DNA from: M3007 sp964481485
GTDB lineage: Bacteria; Bacteroidota; Bacteroidia; Chitinophagales; Saprospiraceae
NCBI GenBank assembly: GCA_964481485.1
Contig: CAYZVM010000002.1
Coordinates: forward strand, 1-64,000
Direction of reading: 5' to 3'
Length of the DNA: 64,000 nt
A program made the position numbers and the translations under genes. The notes beneath the pieces were generated by a model. The model ran no database searches and was not told where the DNA came from. It saw only the letters and a program-made list of their open reading frames with translations. Position 1 is the stretch's first letter. Each line of letters opens with the position of its first letter. This document shows positions 8,314 through 16,215 of the stretch, piece by piece.

Positions 8314-8560
8314 TGCTGGTTGTTGGTTTTGGGTTACTGGTTGCCTGGTTTGGGGTTGCTGGTTGTTAGTGTTGCAGTTAAGAACTGATAGAGTATGTAT
8401 TCCTTATCCTGTTCTGTGGCTCTCTATGCGCCTCTTTTTTCCGCGTTTAAAAAAAACGTTTCGGAAAAATCGGGTGGTTTTCTGGGCAGGCTCCCAATAT
8501 GTTTCAAAAAATGCACAACCAGCAACCTGAAACCCGAAACCAGCAACCAAGAACCAAACA
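8314..8560. repeat. Intergenic region framed by inverted GTTGCTGGTT-type words
   Basis: On the left (8314-8370) variants of GGTTGCTGGTT and GGTTTGGGTT are repeated. On the right (8515-8560) the complementary words CAACCAGCAACC, GAAACCCGAAACC and CAGCAACCAAG occur. The two blocks could pair over ~150 bp or, more likely, are degenerate interspersed repeat words seen in many Bacteroidota intergenic regions. The stretch between them holds no gene I can support. Confidence 0.5.
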
Positions 8561-8673
8561 GTCTGTCTTAATTTTGGGCGGTAAAAGTAGAAACTTGCGC
8601 GTCAGCCGTTTCTGAAAAATTACAATTGTGCCAAATAACCAAATAACCAGTTTAACAAATCAACATTGAGAAA

Positions 8674-9309
8674 ATGAAACTTCCAAAAGTCGAGACGCTC
8701 ATCATCTTTGTTTTTTTCGGCTGCGTGGCCTTGTGGGCGGTGTCAAAATGCTCCGCCAAACGCTCCGATTTCGTGCGCAAAGCCCAAGAAATCGGCAACG
8801 GCGACGACGAAGACCGCCCCGTGCGCCGCGATACCATCGTAGTGCAGCAGTCACCGACCCAACAACCTGTTGTGCAGCAGCCCGTCAATACCCAAAGCCC
8901 TGCGCCGCCGCCTTCCGTGCAACAACCTGCCGCAAATATTCCCGTCCCCGCTGGCTCGCCCACGCAACAACCCGGCTCCAAACCCGCCCGCCCTTCTCTT
9001 TCCAATCAGCAGCCCACCGCGACCAATTCGCCAGCAAATACCAAATCCTCAACACTTTACGTCACCATTGATGGCCTGAATGTGCGCAAAGAACCCGGTC
9101 TGAAAGGAGAAACCATCGCCAAACTCGCGCTGTACGAGCCAGTCACGTTTCTCAATAAAAAGACAGAATGGACACAGGAAATCAGTCTCGGCTACGAAAA
9201 AGTGACCGACCACTGGGTGAAAATCCGCACCCAATCGGGCAAAGAAGGCTGGGTATTTGGCGCGGGGGTACACTACTACAAAATGAAGCGGCAAGGGGTG
9301 ATGAAATGA
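8674..9309 (+). CDS. Membrane-anchored SH3-domain protein
   Basis: 211 aa. A single hydrophobic segment at residues ~8-24 (LIIFVFFGCVALWAV) anchors the protein or acts as a signal. It is followed by a long low-complexity linker rich in Gln, Pro and Thr (residues ~55-125) and a C-terminal bacterial SH3 (SH3b) domain: LYVTIDGLNVRKEPG, KLALYEPVTFLN, HWVKIRTQSGKEGWVFG. SH3b domains usually bind peptidoglycan or protein partners at the cell envelope. The linker would let the domain reach away from the membrane. Exact role unknown; no operon partner. Confidence 0.8.
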   Translation: MKLPKVETLIIFVFFGCVALWAVSKCSAKRSDFVRKAQEIGNGDDEDRPVRRDTIVVQQSPTQQPVVQQPVNTQSPAPPPSVQQPAANIPVPAGSPTQQPGSKPARPSLSNQQPTATNSPANTKSSTLYVTIDGLNVRKEPGLKGETIAKLALYEPVTFLNKKTEWTQEISLGYEKVTDHWVKIRTQSGKEGWVFGAGVHYYKMKRQGVMK

Positions 9310-9311
9310 AG

Positions 9312-9482
9312 GGGAATAGCAAAATTTAAAATGTAAAAAGGTGTTTCAACCGCAAAACCGAAGAACCGCAAAATTTAAAATGTAAAAGGTGCTTTAACCG
9401 CAAAACCGCAAAATTTAAAATCTAAAAGGGGGGGGCAACCGCAGAATTTAAAATGTAAAAAGGAAGGGAAAAAGGAGCATCA
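9312..9482 (+). repeat. Tandem degenerate word repeat (AAATTTAAAATGTAAAA / AACCGCAAAACCG)
   Basis: Two words alternate four times in 170 bp: AAATTTAAAATGTAAAA and AACCGCAAAACCG, with small changes. Complementary words recur after the next gene (9936-9992), so the four-helix-bundle gene sits between inverted copies. Confidence 0.65.
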
Positions 9483-9516
9483 AAAATCAAAAACGCAAAC
9501 TTGAATTCAAAAAATC

Positions 9517-9915
9517 ATGAAAGACAACGAACGAAAATTTGACCTCGAAAACCGCCTTGTTGATTTCGCCGACATGGTGATTGACGTGGTGGAGCAATTG
9601 CCCAATGGCAAGGCAGCCAACCATTTAGGTGGCCAATTGGTGCGGTCGGGCACTGCTCCGGCACTGCTTTATGGCGAGGCGCAAGCATCCGAATCGAACG
9701 CCGATTTTGTCCACAAAGCCAAAATCATTTTGAAAGAACTGCGGGAGACGCAGATTTGCCACAAAATCATCCGCAAAAGGAATTTCGTCGAGATGACCTT
9801 GATGGAGAAAGTGCTGAAAGAAAACGGCGAACTCGTGGCGATTTTCACCGCGAGCGTAAAAACCGCTTCTCAAAACCGCGACAAAGACAAAAACCAAAAG
9901 CCGGAAGCGGAGTAG
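9517..9915 (+). CDS. Four-helix-bundle protein (S23/IVS family)
   Basis: 132 aa, the usual size of the four-helix-bundle family first found as ORFs in 23S rRNA intervening sequences (TIGR02436-like; related to Avd of diversity-generating retroelements). Typical features: DLENRLVDFADMVIDVVEQLP, a central GGQLVRSGTAPALLYGEAQ motif, and KAKIILKELRETQI. The biochemical role is unknown; the fold forms pentameric helical bundles that may bind nucleic acids. The gene is bracketed by inverted copies of low-complexity repeat words, which suggests it moves or is maintained as a repeat-associated unit. No rRNA gene is nearby. Confidence 0.88.
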   Translation: MKDNERKFDLENRLVDFADMVIDVVEQLPNGKAANHLGGQLVRSGTAPALLYGEAQASESNADFVHKAKIILKELRETQICHKIIRKRNFVEMTLMEKVLKENGELVAIFTASVKTASQNRDKDKNQKPEAE

Positions 9916-9935
9916 ATTTTCGTTTTTTTGCTTCT

Positions 9936-9992
9936 TTTATTTTCCTTTTACATTTTGCGGTTTTTCGGTTCTGCGGTTTTGCTGTTTCAATT
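9936..9992 (-). repeat. Inverted counterpart of the repeat words before the four-helix-bundle gene
   Basis: The stretch TTTTACATTTTGCGGTTTTT and the following GGTTCTGCGGTTTTG are reverse complements of the words at 9312-9482, so the 9517-9915 gene lies inside an imperfect inverted repeat. Confidence 0.6.
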
Positions 9993-10019
9993 TCCTTTTT
10001 TCACTCAAATCCAACAAAA

Positions 10020-12062
10020 ATGAACCACCTCCAACACGAGACCTCTCCTTACCTTCTCCAGCATGCCCACAATCCCGTGGATTGGTACGCTTGGCGTCCC
10101 GAGGCTTTCGAGCGGGCGCGGGCGGAGCAAAAGCCGATATTGGTCAGCATAGGCTATTCCACCTGCCACTGGTGCCATGTGATGGAGCGCGAATCTTTTG
10201 AAAATGAAGACATTGCGGGGTTTATGAACGAAAGTTTCATCAACATAAAAGTGGACCGCGAGGAACGCCCCGATGTGGACGCGATATACATGGAGGCTTG
10301 CCAAATCCTCACCGGCGGCGGCGGCTGGCCGCTCAATTGCTTCCTCACGCCCGAAGGAAGCCCATTTTATGCTGGCACCTATTTCCCGCCCCGCCCCGCC
10401 CACAACCGCCCTTCGTGGCTCCAATTGCTCCAACACCTCGCCAATATTTGGGAGACAAAACGCGAAGTCGCGTACGGGCAAGCAGAAAAATTGCTCGGCC
10501 ACATCACCCGCAACGACGACGTTTTTGTGCAAAACATTACTCCCTCCCATTCAGGGGAGGGTAGGGGTGGGGTTGACCTTGAAACCATGTACTACCAAAT
10601 GCGCGAGCGATTCGACCGCGTGGAAGGAGGCTTTGGCGGCGCACCCAAATTTCCGTCCACAATGGCAATTCAATATTTGCTGAATTACCACTATTTCACC
10701 GGCAACCCAGAGGCGCTCGAACACGCACAATTGTCGTTGGACAAAATGATTCAGGGCGGCATTTACGACCAAATCGGCGGCGGATTCGCCCGCTACGCCA
10801 CCGACCGCGCGTGGCTGGTGCCGCATTTTGAAAAAATGCTGTACGACAACGCGCTGCTCGTCAGCGTACTTTCCGAGGCTTACAAACTGACCGGAAAAGA
10901 ACTTTACAAAGAGAGCATCGAAGAGACTTTGGGCTACGTCCGCCGCGAAATGACCTCGCCCGACGGCGGGTTTTATTCCGCGCAAGACGCTGATTCAGAG
11001 GGCGTAGAGGGCAAATTTTATGTTTGGGAAAAATCAGAAATCGAAGAAATCTTGGGCGAGGCGGCGCAACTGTTTTGCGCGTTTTACGGCGTGACGGAAC
11101 ACGGCAATTGGGAAGAAAAAAACATCCTCTGGCGGCCTTCCACGTTTGAAGAGTTTGCTGTCGCAAACGATGTAGAAGTTGAATATTTGAAAAAACGGCT
11201 GCTTGATTGCCGCGAAAAACTTTTTGCCGTCCGCTCAAAACGGGTGTGGCCGGGGCTGGACAACAAGGTGCTGCTCAGTTGGAATGCGCTCATGGCCTCG
11301 GCTTTCGCCGCCGCGTTCACGGCGTTGGGGCGCGAAGAATACCGCGCTACCGCCGTGCGCAACGTGGACTATTTGCTGAAAAATTTTGCTGACGAGACAT
11401 CTGGTCGGCTGCGACATTCCGCCTCCCAAAACGACGCCTTTTTGGAAGATTACGCCTTTTTCATCGCCGCGCTCACCGACGTGTACCAAATCACCTTCGA
11501 TGCCCGCTATTTGCAATTGGCCGGAAAATACACGGACTACGTGTTGGGTGCTTTTTTCGATGCGGACACCGGGCTGTTCTTTTTCACCGATGCCCACCAA
11601 TCGGACATTATTTTGCGAAAAAAAGACCTCTACGACAACGCCACGCCATCCGGCAACAGCACCATGGCGCTCAACCTCCAACGCCTCGGCATTTTGCTCG
11701 ACCGACGGGAATGGCGCGACGCAGCCACGCGGATGTTGCTGACCATGCGCGACGCGGTGGAGCGTTACCCGCTCTCCTTCGAGCGTTGGGCGGCGGCGAT
11801 GATGCACGAGGTGCATCCCATCCACGAAATCGCCGTCGTCGGCGACAATGCTGGGGAAAAAGCACTCGAAATTCAAAAAGGATTTTTGCCAAACAAAGTC
11901 GTTGCGGCGAGCAAAACACCGACCGATGCAATGCCGCTATTGGCTGAAAAAACCGGTGCTAATGATGCGCTGATATATGTTTGCCGCGATTTTGCGTGCC
12001 AACGGCCGGTGACGACGGTGAGCGAGTTTTGGGAAATTGTTGGCCAGGATTCTTTTGTTTGA
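10020..12062 (+). CDS. Thioredoxin-fold DUF255 protein (YyaL/SSP411 family)
   Basis: 680 aa from the ATG at 10020; the frame extends further upstream but without family-like sequence. The N-terminal DUF255 thioredoxin-like domain carries STCHWCHVM with CxxC at residues 49-52 and the KVDREERPDVD motif. It is followed by an alpha/alpha-barrel part resembling N-acylglucosamine 2-epimerase or glycosidase folds (GGIYDQIGGGFARYATD, VPHFEKMLYDNALL). The family is widespread from bacteria to humans (spermatogenesis-associated protein 20). Its reaction is not firmly established; a redox or sugar-related role is assumed. Length and motifs are complete. The GNAT gene starts 6 bp downstream, suggesting co-transcription. 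Confidence 0.92.
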   Translation: MNHLQHETSPYLLQHAHNPVDWYAWRPEAFERARAEQKPILVSIGYSTCHWCHVMERESFENEDIAGFMNESFINIKVDREERPDVDAIYMEACQILTGGGGWPLNCFLTPEGSPFYAGTYFPPRPAHNRPSWLQLLQHLANIWETKREVAYGQAEKLLGHITRNDDVFVQNITPSHSGEGRGGVDLETMYYQMRERFDRVEGGFGGAPKFPSTMAIQYLLNYHYFTGNPEALEHAQLSLDKMIQGGIYDQIGGGFARYATDRAWLVPHFEKMLYDNALLVSVLSEAYKLTGKELYKESIEETLGYVRREMTSPDGGFYSAQDADSEGVEGKFYVWEKSEIEEILGEAAQLFCAFYGVTEHGNWEEKNILWRPSTFEEFAVANDVEVEYLKKRLLDCREKLFAVRSKRVWPGLDNKVLLSWNALMASAFAAAFTALGREEYRATAVRNVDYLLKNFADETSGRLRHSASQNDAFLEDYAFFIAALTDVYQITFDARYLQLAGKYTDYVLGAFFDADTGLFFFTDAHQSDIILRKKDLYDNATPSGNSTMALNLQRLGILLDRREWRDAATRMLLTMRDAVERYPLSFERWAAAMMHEVHPIHEIAVVGDNAGEKALEIQKGFLPNKVVAASKTPTDAMPLLAEKTGANDALIYVCRDFACQRPVTTVSEFWEIVGQDSFV

Positions 12063-12068
12063 ACCATA

Positions 12069-12590
12069 ATGACATACCGGGAAGCAAATAGCAACGACGC
12101 GGCAGCGATAGCCGCACTTCATACCAAAAGTTGGCGCCACGCCTACCGGGGAATACTGCGCGACGATTTCTTGGACGGCGAGGTTTTTCAAGACCGCGCC
12201 GCCGTTTGGGAGCAAAGACTGGCCGCGCCACCCGCCCGTCAATTCGTTTTGGTAGCGGAAGAAAATATGAAGATGGTGGGTTTTGTCTGCGTTTACGGCG
12301 ACGCGGATGCTCATTGGGGGTCATTGATTGACAACTTGCACGTTGCCAAAGAAATGAAAGGCCGGGGCATCGGAAAGGCGTTGGTAAAAGCGGCGGCGGC
12401 ATGGATTCGGGAAAATCACCCAAGCGCCGGAATGTACCTGTGGGTGTACGAAGCGAATGTGGCAGCGAGGCGGTTTTATGAAAATTTGGGCGCTGCCAAC
12501 GCCGAGTTTATCGTCAAAGAAAATCCGGGCGGCGGCTCTGCGAATAGTTTCCGCTACGTCTGGTCTATCGAAAAAATGTCTTCTCTTTGA
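12069..12590 (+). CDS. GNAT-family N-acetyltransferase
   Basis: 173 aa. It transfers an acetyl group from acetyl-CoA to an amine. The N-terminus (TYREANSNDAAAIAALHTKSW) and the acetyl-CoA pyrophosphate-binding motif KGRGIGKALVKAA (residues ~97-109) are typical, followed by LWVYEANVAARRFYENLGA, the usual motif B. The acceptor substrate cannot be told. It starts 6 bp after the DUF255 gene and ends 13 bp before the SGNH hydrolase gene, so it is probably part of one transcript running toward the rhamnose genes. Confidence 0.9.
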   Translation: MTYREANSNDAAAIAALHTKSWRHAYRGILRDDFLDGEVFQDRAAVWEQRLAAPPARQFVLVAEENMKMVGFVCVYGDADAHWGSLIDNLHVAKEMKGRGIGKALVKAAAAWIRENHPSAGMYLWVYEANVAARRFYENLGAANAEFIVKENPGGGSANSFRYVWSIEKMSSL

Positions 12591-12603
12591 TTTCACACGT
12601 ATC

Positions 12604-13272
12604 ATGTTGCGACACATTCTTCTCATATCGCTATCGCTGATTTGCAGCTGTCTCTCCGCACAAGCGCCGCCGCGTTTTGAAGCAGAAATCCGCGCCTTTG
12701 AGTTTGCAGACTCCATTGAACAACCCGCCAAAGGCCAAATCCTGCTATACGGCAGTTCGACCATGGCGATGTGGAATACCTTTCGGCAAGATTTGGCGGG
12801 GCATCCGGTGGTCAATCGGGGTTTCGGCGGCTCAGAAATGTCGGATGCGATTTACTATTTCGACCGCGTGGTGGTGCCGCTCGCGCCTTCTTTGATTTTG
12901 CTGTACGAAGGCGACAACGACATCACCAACGGCAGAAAATCGCCCCGGCGGATTTTTAAGGATTACAAACATTTTATGAAATTGGTCAAGCGAAAACTGC
13001 CCGGCACCCGGGTCGCCGTGTACGCCCTCCGCCCCAGTGTCGCCCGCGAAAGCACCATGCCACAGCAGCGAAAAGTCAACAGATTTTTCAAAAGATACGC
13101 CTGCTGGCATCGGAAACGCGCCTCTTTCATTGATGTGTACAAACTGCTGCTCACGCCCGATGGAAAGCCCAATCCCGAATATTTGGTTGAAGACAATTTG
13201 CATCTCAACGCCAACGGATACGAGTTGTGGGCGCGGGTGACGCGAGATTTTTTGAGAAAAACAAGATTCTGA
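12604..13272 (+). CDS. Exported SGNH/GDSL-type hydrolase
   Basis: 222 aa from ATG 12604. The frame is open 147 bp further upstream, but that part overlaps the GNAT gene; the chosen start gives a clean signal peptide (HILLISLSLICSCLSAQA, cut near residue 20). SGNH blocks: nucleophile in LLYGSSTM (Ser51 or Ser52), Gly in NRGFGGSEMSD, Asn in EGDNDIT (N105), and the catalytic Asp/His pair in EDNLHLNANGYE. This family contains esterases and carbohydrate deacetylases. Its place just ahead of the rhamnose genes suggests action on acetylated or esterified plant or algal sugars outside the cytoplasm, which is inference. It ends 1 bp before rhaM. Confidence 0.88.
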   Translation: MLRHILLISLSLICSCLSAQAPPRFEAEIRAFEFADSIEQPAKGQILLYGSSTMAMWNTFRQDLAGHPVVNRGFGGSEMSDAIYYFDRVVVPLAPSLILLYEGDNDITNGRKSPRRIFKDYKHFMKLVKRKLPGTRVAVYALRPSVARESTMPQQRKVNRFFKRYACWHRKRASFIDVYKLLLTPDGKPNPEYLVEDNLHLNANGYELWARVTRDFLRKTRF

Positions 13273-13273
13273 A

Positions 13274-13588
13274 ATGCCACGTATCGCCTTCAAAATGAAA
13301 CTCCACCCCGGCCAAGAGACCGAGTACAAACGCCGCCACGACGCGCTCTGGCCAGAACTCGAAAGCCTGCTGAAAGAAACCGGCATCGCCGATTATTCCA
13401 TTTTTTTGGATGAAAAAACACTCGATTTGTTCGGCGTTTTGAACATCGAAAACCCCGCCCGCTTGGAGGATTTGCCCGGTCACCCGGTCATGCAAAAATG
13501 GTGGGCCTACATGGCCGACATCATGGAAACCAATCCCGACCATTCGCCGCTGAGTGAGCCGTTGCGGGAGGTTTTTTATTTGCCGTAA
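13274..13588 (+). CDS. rhaM: L-rhamnose mutarotase
   Basis: 104 aa, the family's usual length. It interconverts the alpha and beta anomers of L-rhamnose and so feeds the isomerase. Family features: RIAFKMKLHPGQETEYKRRHDALWPEL with the catalytic-site His in RRHDALWPE, the middle IADYSIFLDEKT, and the C-terminal HPVMQKWWAYMADIM with paired Trp. It starts 1 bp after the SGNH hydrolase stop and lies 12 bp before the isomerase gene. Cytoplasmic. Confidence 0.95.
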   Translation: MPRIAFKMKLHPGQETEYKRRHDALWPELESLLKETGIADYSIFLDEKTLDLFGVLNIENPARLEDLPGHPVMQKWWAYMADIMETNPDHSPLSEPLREVFYLP

Positions 13589-13600
13589 ACATTCAAAATC

Positions 13601-14875
13601 ATGCAGTTAGAGCAACATCAAATCGCTGCCCACAACGAACAACGCCTCGAAACGCACCTGAAACGCCTCGGCTTCCTGAGTGCCGAAATCAACGGCGAAC
13701 AGGACATCATCCGGCGGCTCATGGACTTCCAAATCGCCATCCCATCTTGGGCGCTCGGCACGGGTGGCACGCGATTCGGGCGATTTCCCGGCGGCGGCGA
13801 GCCGCGCAATTTGGAAGAGAAAATGGAGGACGTGGGGCTGCTCCACGCCCTCAACCGCTCCAGCGATGCCATTTCGCTGCACATTCCCTGGGATATTCCG
13901 AAAAACCCAGCGGCCATTCGCGCCCTCGCCGCCCAACTCGGGCTCCGCTTCGACGCGGTGAATTCCAATACTTTTCAAGACCAGCCGAGACAGGCGTTTT
14001 CCTACAAATTTGGCTCCATGCAGCATGCGGACAAGGCTGTGCGGCGGCAGGCGGTGGAACACAACCTCGAAGTCATCCGGCACGGCATCGAACTCGGCTC
14101 AAAAAGTATCACCGTTTGGCTCGCCGACGGCTCGTGTTTTCCGGGACAGTTGAATTTTCGGCGGGCATTTCAAAACACCCTCGAAAGTTTGCAAGAAGTC
14201 TATGCTGCCCTGCCTGATGACTGGAAAATGTTCGCCGAGTACAAAGCCTACGAGCCGAATTTTTACTCCATGACTGTCGGCGACTGGGGTCAATCTTTGC
14301 TGTACGCCAATAAGTTAGGCGAAAAAGCCTACACGCTCGTTGACCTCGGCCATCACCTGCCGAACGCCAATATCGAACAAATCGTCGCACTGCTTTTGAT
14401 GGAAGGCAAACTCGGCGGTTTTCATTTCAACGACTCCAAATACGGCGACGACGACCTCACCGTGGGCAGCATCAAACCCTACCAACTGTTCCTGATTTTC
14501 AATGAATTGGTGGAGGGCATGGATGCACGTGGCATGAATCACGCCTCCGATTTGGGCTGGATGATTGATGCCTCGCACAATGTAAAAGACCCGCTCGAAG
14601 ACCTTTTGCAGTCGGTCGAAGCCATCAAAATCGCCTACGCCCAAGCCCTGCTCGTGGACAAAAAAGCCCTGAATGAAGCCCAATTGGAAAACGACACGGT
14701 GCGCTGTCAGGAGATTTTGCAAGATGCGTTTCGTACCGACGTGCGCCCGCTCGTGGCGGAGGCGCGGCGGCGGGCGGGCGGGGCGCTGGAGCCGGTTGGC
14801 TTTTTTAGGGAAATGAAAATGAGAGAAAAATTGGTGCAAGAACGTGGCGCGAAAACCTTCGCAACCGGCCTATGA
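13601..14875 (+). CDS. rhaI: L-rhamnose isomerase (RhaI-type TIM-barrel sugar isomerase)
   Basis: 424 aa. It converts L-rhamnose to L-rhamnulose. It belongs to the RhaI-type xylose-isomerase-like TIM barrel group rather than the E. coli RhaA family. Putative metal ligands lie in MFAEYKAYEP (Glu), LVDLGHHLPNANIEQ (Asp/His), GGFHFNDSKYGDDDLT (His, Asp) and the later DLGWMIDASHN. The stop overlaps the kinase start as ATGA (14872-14875), the mark of translational coupling, and the mutarotase precedes it by 12 bp. The substrate assignment rests on the mutarotase and kinase neighbours and on family resemblance. Confidence 0.9.
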   Translation: MQLEQHQIAAHNEQRLETHLKRLGFLSAEINGEQDIIRRLMDFQIAIPSWALGTGGTRFGRFPGGGEPRNLEEKMEDVGLLHALNRSSDAISLHIPWDIPKNPAAIRALAAQLGLRFDAVNSNTFQDQPRQAFSYKFGSMQHADKAVRRQAVEHNLEVIRHGIELGSKSITVWLADGSCFPGQLNFRRAFQNTLESLQEVYAALPDDWKMFAEYKAYEPNFYSMTVGDWGQSLLYANKLGEKAYTLVDLGHHLPNANIEQIVALLLMEGKLGGFHFNDSKYGDDDLTVGSIKPYQLFLIFNELVEGMDARGMNHASDLGWMIDASHNVKDPLEDLLQSVEAIKIAYAQALLVDKKALNEAQLENDTVRCQEILQDAFRTDVRPLVAEARRRAGGALEPVGFFREMKMREKLVQERGAKTFATGL

Positions 14876-16134
14876 TTGCCATTTTCGACATCGGCAAAAC
14901 CAACAAAAAATGCTTCGTCTTCGACGAGGATTACCGCATCGTTTTTGAAAAAAGCGAACAATTGCCCGAGACGACCGACGAGGACGGAGACCCTTGTGCA
15001 GATGTCAATTTGTTGGCCGATTGGGTCTGGAATACGTTTTTAGACATTTTGGAAGATGAACGATTCATGATTTCAGGCATGAATTTCACGACCTACGGGG
15101 CGAGTTTCGTCTGCGTCGGGGAAAATGGGAAACCCGTTTTGCCGCTCTACAACTACCTGAAACCTTTTCCCGAAAATTTGAAAAAACAGTTTTTTGAAAA
15201 ATACGGCGGCGAAGGAAAGGTGTCGCTCGAAACGGCCTCACCCGTGCTGGGCAGTCTCAATTCCGGCTTGCAACTCTACCGTATAAAACATCAGAGACCT
15301 GCTGATTTTCAAAAAATTAAGTACGCACTGCACTTGCCGCAATACATTGCATCTTTGATTTCTGGCCAATATTTTTCAGACATCACGAGCATCGGCTGCC
15401 ACACCATGTTGTGGGATTTTCGGAAAAACGACTATCACGAGTGGGTGAACAAAGAAGGGGTTTTGGAAAAACTCGCGCCCATCATCTCTTCCGATTCCAC
15501 CTTCCGTATCACCAAATCGCCCAATCATCAAATCCATGTTGGTGTCGGCCTGCACGACAGTTCTGCCGCGCTGATTCCCTACCTCGCCAGTTTTCAAGAA
15601 CCTTTTGTCCTCATTTCCACGGGTACGTGGAATATCTCGCTCAACCCATTCAACCATGCGCGGCTTACGACCGAAGAACTCGCGCAAGACTGCCTTTGCT
15701 ACCTGACTTTTCAGGGGAAACCCGTGAAGGCCTCCCGCCTTTTTGCGGGACATGAACACGAACAGGCGGTGGAGCGCATCGCCGCGCAACACGGCGTCTC
15801 GGAGGATTTTTATCTGACCAATCAACTTTCCGAAAATTGGAAACTTTCGGAAAGTTATCTCAATTTCATGCGCCAATTGGTTGAAAAACAAGCCGTTTCC
15901 ACAAAATTGGTTTTGCAAAACACGCCCGTTCGTCGCATTTTCGTGGATGGCGGTTTTTCCAAAAACGAAATTTTTATGAATCTGCTGGCTCGTGCATTTC
16001 CCGAAAAAGAAGTCTTCGCGGCGGAAATTCCACAGGCGACGGCGCTCGGCGCGGCGTTAGCAATTCATCGTTTTTGGAACAACAAACCGATGCCTGAAAA
16101 CCTGGTTTCTTTGAAAAAATATGGAAACACATAG
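14872..16134 (+). CDS. FGGY-family carbohydrate kinase, probably L-rhamnulokinase
   Basis: 420 aa, slightly shorter than classic RhaB. It uses ATP to phosphorylate a keto-sugar, here presumably L-rhamnulose made by the gene before it. Seen: N-terminal phosphate motif IFDIGKTNKKCFVFDE, the second phosphate loop LISTGTWNISLN, and the adenosine-binding motif VDGGFSKNEIFMNLLARAF. The start overlaps the isomerase stop (ATGA). The last codons and TAG (16132-16134) lie inside the left arm of a long palindromic repeat, so the insertion of the repeat may have changed the very C-terminus. No rhamnulose-1-phosphate aldolase is in the window. Confidence 0.9.
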   Translation: MIAIFDIGKTNKKCFVFDEDYRIVFEKSEQLPETTDEDGDPCADVNLLADWVWNTFLDILEDERFMISGMNFTTYGASFVCVGENGKPVLPLYNYLKPFPENLKKQFFEKYGGEGKVSLETASPVLGSLNSGLQLYRIKHQRPADFQKIKYALHLPQYIASLISGQYFSDITSIGCHTMLWDFRKNDYHEWVNKEGVLEKLAPIISSDSTFRITKSPNHQIHVGVGLHDSSAALIPYLASFQEPFVLISTGTWNISLNPFNHARLTTEELAQDCLCYLTFQGKPVKASRLFAGHEHEQAVERIAAQHGVSEDFYLTNQLSENWKLSESYLNFMRQLVEKQAVSTKLVLQNTPVRRIFVDGGFSKNEIFMNLLARAFPEKEVFAAEIPQATALGAALAIHRFWNNKPMPENLVSLKKYGNT

Positions 16135-16198
16135 GCACAGAGAACACATAAGTTTTTGATTTTTAAAACTCTATATGTTCTCTGTGCCTATGTGTTTC
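16124..16198. repeat. Perfect 23-bp inverted repeat between kinase and lldD genes
   Basis: The arm 16124-16146 (beginning GAAACACATAGGCACAGA) and the arm 16176-16198 are exact reverse complements around a 29-bp A+T-rich spacer. Words such as ACACATAGGCAC are characteristic interspersed repeats of Bacteroidota. The transcript would form a long hairpin that may end or weaken transcription between rhamnulokinase and the downstream oxidase. Confidence 0.85.
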
Positions 16199-16215
16199 AA
16201 TACAGTTTTCTAAAC

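Noticed and set aside
7301..8530. Plus-strand frame of 409 codons opposite dprA
   Set aside because: Antisense shadow of dprA; the part beyond dprA is repeat words.
9312..9482. CRISPR array
   Set aside because: The repeated words are short, degenerate and without unique spacers of constant length; no cas genes nearby.
16156..16215. Upstream start for the lldD-like gene
   Set aside because: The extra 20 codons lie in the inverted repeat; the family N-terminus begins at 16216.
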